Source of the DNA: Planctomycetota bacterium
GTDB lineage: Bacteria; Planctomycetota; UBA1135; GCA-002686595
Direction: 5' to 3'
Assembly (NCBI GenBank): GCA_026692665.1
Contig: JAPLOF010000058.1
Coordinates: 1-64,000 of the forward strand
DNA length: 64,000 nt
Shown: in pieces, positions 61,728-64,000 of the stretch
How positions within the stretch are numbered: the stretch's first letter is position 1
Layout: the number at the start of each line of letters is the position of its first letter
Made by a program: the position numbers and the translations under genes
The notes under the pieces: model-generated
Told to the model about the DNA's origin: nothing
Seen by the model: the letters and a program-made list of their open reading frames with translations, nothing else
Databases searched by the model: none

Positions 61728-62747
61728 TCACTCGCGTCCGTCGAACAGGTTGCCGAGCCCGCCGAGCACCGAGCCTTCCTCCTTGCGACTGCCCGTCTGC
61801 GGCGCGGCCGCGTAGATGCGGTCGGCGAGGCGCGAGAGCGGCAGCGACTGGAGCCACGCCCGTCCCGGGCCCTTCAGCGTCGCGAAGAAGATGCCCTCGC
61901 CGCCGAAGAGCGCGGTCTTGATGCCGCCCACGAACTGGATGTCGAACTCGACGCTGGGCTGGTAGGCGACGACGCAGCCCGTGTCGACGCGCAGCGTCTC
62001 CCCCGCCGCGAGGTCGAGCGCGTGCACGTGCCCGCCGGCGTGCACGAACGCCAGCCCGTCGCCCTGCAGGCGCTGCATGATGAAGCCCTCGCCGCCGAAG
62101 AGGCCGACCCCGATGCGCTTCTGGAACGCGATGCCGATCTGCACGCCGTGCGCGGCGCACAGGAACGAGTCCTTCTGGCAGATCAGCTCGCCGCCCAGCG
62201 CCGCGAGGTCCATGGGCAGGATCTTGCCCGGATAGGGCGCGCCGAACGCGACGCGCTCCTTGCCTCGACCGGAGCGGTTCTCGTAGACGGTCATGAACAG
62301 GCTCTCGCCCGTCAGGAGTCGCTTGCCGGCGCCCATCAGCTTGCCGAGGAAGCCCTGGGCCGGACCGCCGGCCGCGCCGAACACGGTCTCCATGCCGATC
62401 CCGCTCGTCATGAACATCATCGTCCCGGCCTCGGCGACCGCGCACTCGCCGGGGTCGAGCTCGACCTCGACGAACTGCATCTCGCTGCCATGGATCTCGA
62501 AGTCGATGTCGTGCGCGCGGCGGCCGGGAGTCCGGGGCGGCGGCGGAGGAGTCGAGGCCCCGATGCCCAGCGACGCTGCGAAGCGCGGGACTTCCCGGAG
62601 CGGCGCCCACTTCGGCATGCCCGGCCCCCAGCACAGGGTCGCGGCGTCCACGGTCTTCGTCTCGATCCGCGCGCGGATCTCGGTCTCGGTGATCGGCCCG
62701 ACCTGGTGTCCGCCGATCGCCAGGTACCACTCGGCTCGTTCGCTCAT
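61728..62747 (-). CDS. GYF-like plus AIM24-domain protein
   Basis: The 339-residue protein has an N-terminal GYF_2-type domain ('EWYLAIGGHQVGPITETEIR', 'LCWGPGMPKWAPL') and a C-terminal AIM24/TIGR00266 domain (about 95-320). The latter is seen in 'FEIHGSEMQFVEVELDPGEC' and repeated Gly-rich strands such as 'GVGLFGGEGFIMQRLQGDG' and 'GGIKTALFGGEGIFFATLKG'. The AIM24 family has a double-psi-like barrel of unclear role, described in mitochondria and as membrane-stress linked in bacteria. No signal peptide is present. The TerB-like gene is 58 bp upstream. Confidence 0.86.
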   Translation of the reverse strand: MSERAEWYLAIGGHQVGPITETEIRARIETKTVDAATLCWGPGMPKWAPLREVPRFAASLGIGASTPPPPPRTPGRRAHDIDFEIHGSEMQFVEVELDPGECAVAEAGTMMFMTSGIGMETVFGAAGGPAQGFLGKLMGAGKRLLTGESLFMTVYENRSGRGKERVAFGAPYPGKILPMDLAALGGELICQKDSFLCAAHGVQIGIAFQKRIGVGLFGGEGFIMQRLQGDGLAFVHAGGHVHALDLAAGETLRVDTGCVVAYQPSVEFDIQFVGGIKTALFGGEGIFFATLKGPGRAWLQSLPLSRLADRIYAAAPQTGSRKEEGSVLGGLGNLFDGRE

Positions 62748-62805
62748 GTGTTTCGTCGCTCGTCGTGTCGGTGTCTGTCGGTGTCCGTCGGAATCGGTGT
62801 GCGCG

Positions 62806-63519
62806 TCAGGCGGCCGCGATGCCGGCGCTCGTCTCGCGCTCGAGCCGCGCCGCGGAGGACGCGTCGAGGCCCAGGGCGCCGGCGAGACGCGCGAGCCAGG
62901 CGCGTTCGGCCGCGCTGACACCCTCGTCGCAGCGCACGATTCCGAACGCCAGGCGGTACAGGTCCTCGCGCGCCCGCGGCTCGGGGATCCCGCCGGCGAG
63001 GCGCTCGATCGGCGTGGGGTTGCGCAGTTCCTCGCCGACGAGCGCGGAACCACCGGCTTCGCGCGCGATCCCGAGCAGGCGCCCGTACTCGGCCTCGCCC
63101 AACTCGCCGTCCGCGCGCGCGGCCGCGAGCAGCACGCCGACGAGCCGGCGGACGGGCTCGACCGGCGGACCGCCGGCGGACGACCCCCGGTCGGAACCCG
63201 TGCTCGCCGCGGCACCCGGCGGCAGCGGGGGCGGGGTGTTCGGCACGCTCGTCGACGGCGGAAGGGAGGGCACGACGGTCGTGCCCGCGACCACCGTCTG
63301 GCCCGGGAACGTGGTCGTCGCTCCCGCGGCGCCCGAGCCGGACTTCGTGCGGAAGATCTCGTACGCCGCCCAGCCCAGCGCGCCGGCCGTGAGGAGCGTC
63401 TTCGCGTTCCAGACGGAACCGGACGATCCGGAGAGGAAACGCGACAGCTTGTCGTGCTTCTTGGGCCGCGTGTCGATCACGCCACCGAGGAGCGAGGAGA
63501 GGAAGCGGGTGGGGTCCAT
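62806..63519 (-). CDS. TerB-like/DUF533 protein
   Basis: The 237-residue protein starts with a hydrophobic region ('WNAKTLLTAGALGWAAYEIF') and a Pro/Thr/Gly-rich linker. A helical domain of about 110 residues follows ('RRLVGVLLAAARADGELGEA', 'EDLYRLAFGIVRCDEGVSAA'), typical of TerB/DUF533 with acidic residues in the metal-binding area. It is most likely inner-membrane or periplasm-associated; the sequence does not establish which. It is upstream of the AIM24 gene and divergent from mqnA. Confidence 0.78.
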   Translation of the reverse strand: MDPTRFLSSLLGGVIDTRPKKHDKLSRFLSGSSGSVWNAKTLLTAGALGWAAYEIFRTKSGSGAAGATTTFPGQTVVAGTTVVPSLPPSTSVPNTPPPLPPGAAASTGSDRGSSAGGPPVEPVRRLVGVLLAAARADGELGEAEYGRLLGIAREAGGSALVGEELRNPTPIERLAGGIPEPRAREDLYRLAFGIVRCDEGVSAAERAWLARLAGALGLDASSAARLERETSAGIAAA

Positions 63520-63623
63520 GGCGGGCGGTCTACGTCGGAAGCGGGCTCGGATTGTAGGAATCCGGCCAACTTCGCGGGCCAGCGGACCGGTCTTCGTCGC
63601 GCGATCTCCCGTACACTGCGCGG

Positions 63624-64000
63624 ATGCTCCGCGTCGGCAGCGTTCCCTACCTGGTGGGGCGGCCCCTGGACGAAGGTCTCGAGCGCGAGCCGGGCATCCG
63701 TCTCGAACGGCGCGTCCCGGCCGAGCTCGTCGCGCGCCTGCGCGCCGGCGATCTGGACGTCGCGCTGGTCAGCTCGATCGAGCTCTTCCGCGCGCCCGGC
63801 TACCGCTACCTCGACGGCCTGGCCGTCGCGGGCGAGGGTCACGTCGGCAGCGTCCAGGTCTTCCTGCGGAAATCGGTCGAGGACCTCGCTTCCGTGGCGC
63901 TCGACCCGTCGAGCCGCGCGGCGGCCACGCTCGTGCGCGTGCTCTTCGAGCGGAGACTCGGCGGGAACGCCGGGCTGCCGCGCACGAGCGTGCGCTGGAT
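63624..64000 (+). CDS. mqnA: Chorismate dehydratase MqnA, cut by the window end
   Basis: The first 125 codons are visible, starting at ATG 63624 with 'MLRVGSVPYLVGRPLDEGLE'. This is typical of MqnA/MqnD, as are 'LRAGDLDVALVSSIELFRAP' and VALDPSSRAAATLVRVLFER, the binding-protein-like folds for chorismate. MqnA removes water from chorismate to give the substrate of MqnE. MqnD has related sequence, but the short GSVPYL..RPL opening and D-x-S-S-R motif favour MqnA. Together with mqnC and mqnE at 47249-49638 it shows the futalosine route to menaquinone. The C-terminus is outside the window. Confidence 0.8.
   Translation, partial: MLRVGSVPYLVGRPLDEGLEREPGIRLERRVPAELVARLRAGDLDVALVSSIELFRAPGYRYLDGLAVAGEGHVGSVQVFLRKSVEDLASVALDPSSRAAATLVRVLFERRLGGNAGLPRTSVRW

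Overview
The window is a very GC-rich (roughly 70%), gene-dense bacterial chromosome segment with about 50 genes, short intergenic gaps and many 4-base stop/start overlaps. No phage, insertion sequence or CRISPR array is visible. The likely host is a member of the Planctomycetota, of a lineage with large secreted propeller proteins. This is an inference from gene content: PQQ/sorbosone-dehydrogenase-like proteins carrying a 'DCNGNGIHDACD'-type Ca-binding motif, a Cys-rich C-terminal domain shared by two secreted proteins, GldG/DUF4340 ABC modules, a sigma factor fused to a membrane anchor and exported domains, and the futalosine route to menaquinone.

Layout, left to right. 1-5977: end of a HEAT-repeat exported protein, then nusA-infB-rbfA-peroxiredoxin. 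6015-10303: a secreted sorbosone-dehydrogenase-like protein and a fused acyltransferase/acyl-activating enzyme. 10361-15676: a four-gene ABC-2 transporter operon (ATPase, permease, GldG, DUF4340) read leftward. 16113-20454: dnaK behind a good sigma-54-type promoter, downstream of an NtrB/NtrC-like pair. 20558-28734: a YrdC/low-molecular-weight phosphatase fusion, an exported hypothetical, a radical SAM/SPASM enzyme, an epimerase-like protein, a spermidine-synthase-like membrane protein and a lone EIIA-Ntr domain. 28976-37249: a type II secretion/pseudopilus operon, gspDEFGHIJ. 37263-44052: leftward serS and glyS with an exported hypothetical and a TPR membrane protein. 44153-47114: a two-gene operon of exported thioredoxin-fold proteins. 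47249-49638: mqnC-mqnE. 49792-53222: a DUF4160/DUF2442 pair and the sigma fusion. 53283-60072: a seven-bladed propeller protein, a phosphoesterase, a Spy-like protein and a LamG/dehydrogenase/PKD giant. 60101-63519: RNA-modification genes, an AIM24-type protein and a TerB-like protein. 63624-64000: the start of mqnA.

The most notable observation is at 45897-47114. Two same-frame ORFs separated by one in-frame TGA join into one TlpA-like thioredoxin-fold protein in which the TGA sits where the first Cys of CxxC belongs (FW-U-GAC). A perfect 7-bp stem with a GCCU tetraloop lies 10-27 nt after the TGA, as expected for a bacterial SECIS element. The gene is best read as a selenoprotein. The downstream gene encodes a thioredoxin-like domain that has lost its CxxC.

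Two genes run off the ends of the window (a HEAT protein at 1 and mqnA at 64000). Long ORFs antisense to real genes (up to about 2,000 codons) are high-GC artefacts and are not annotated.
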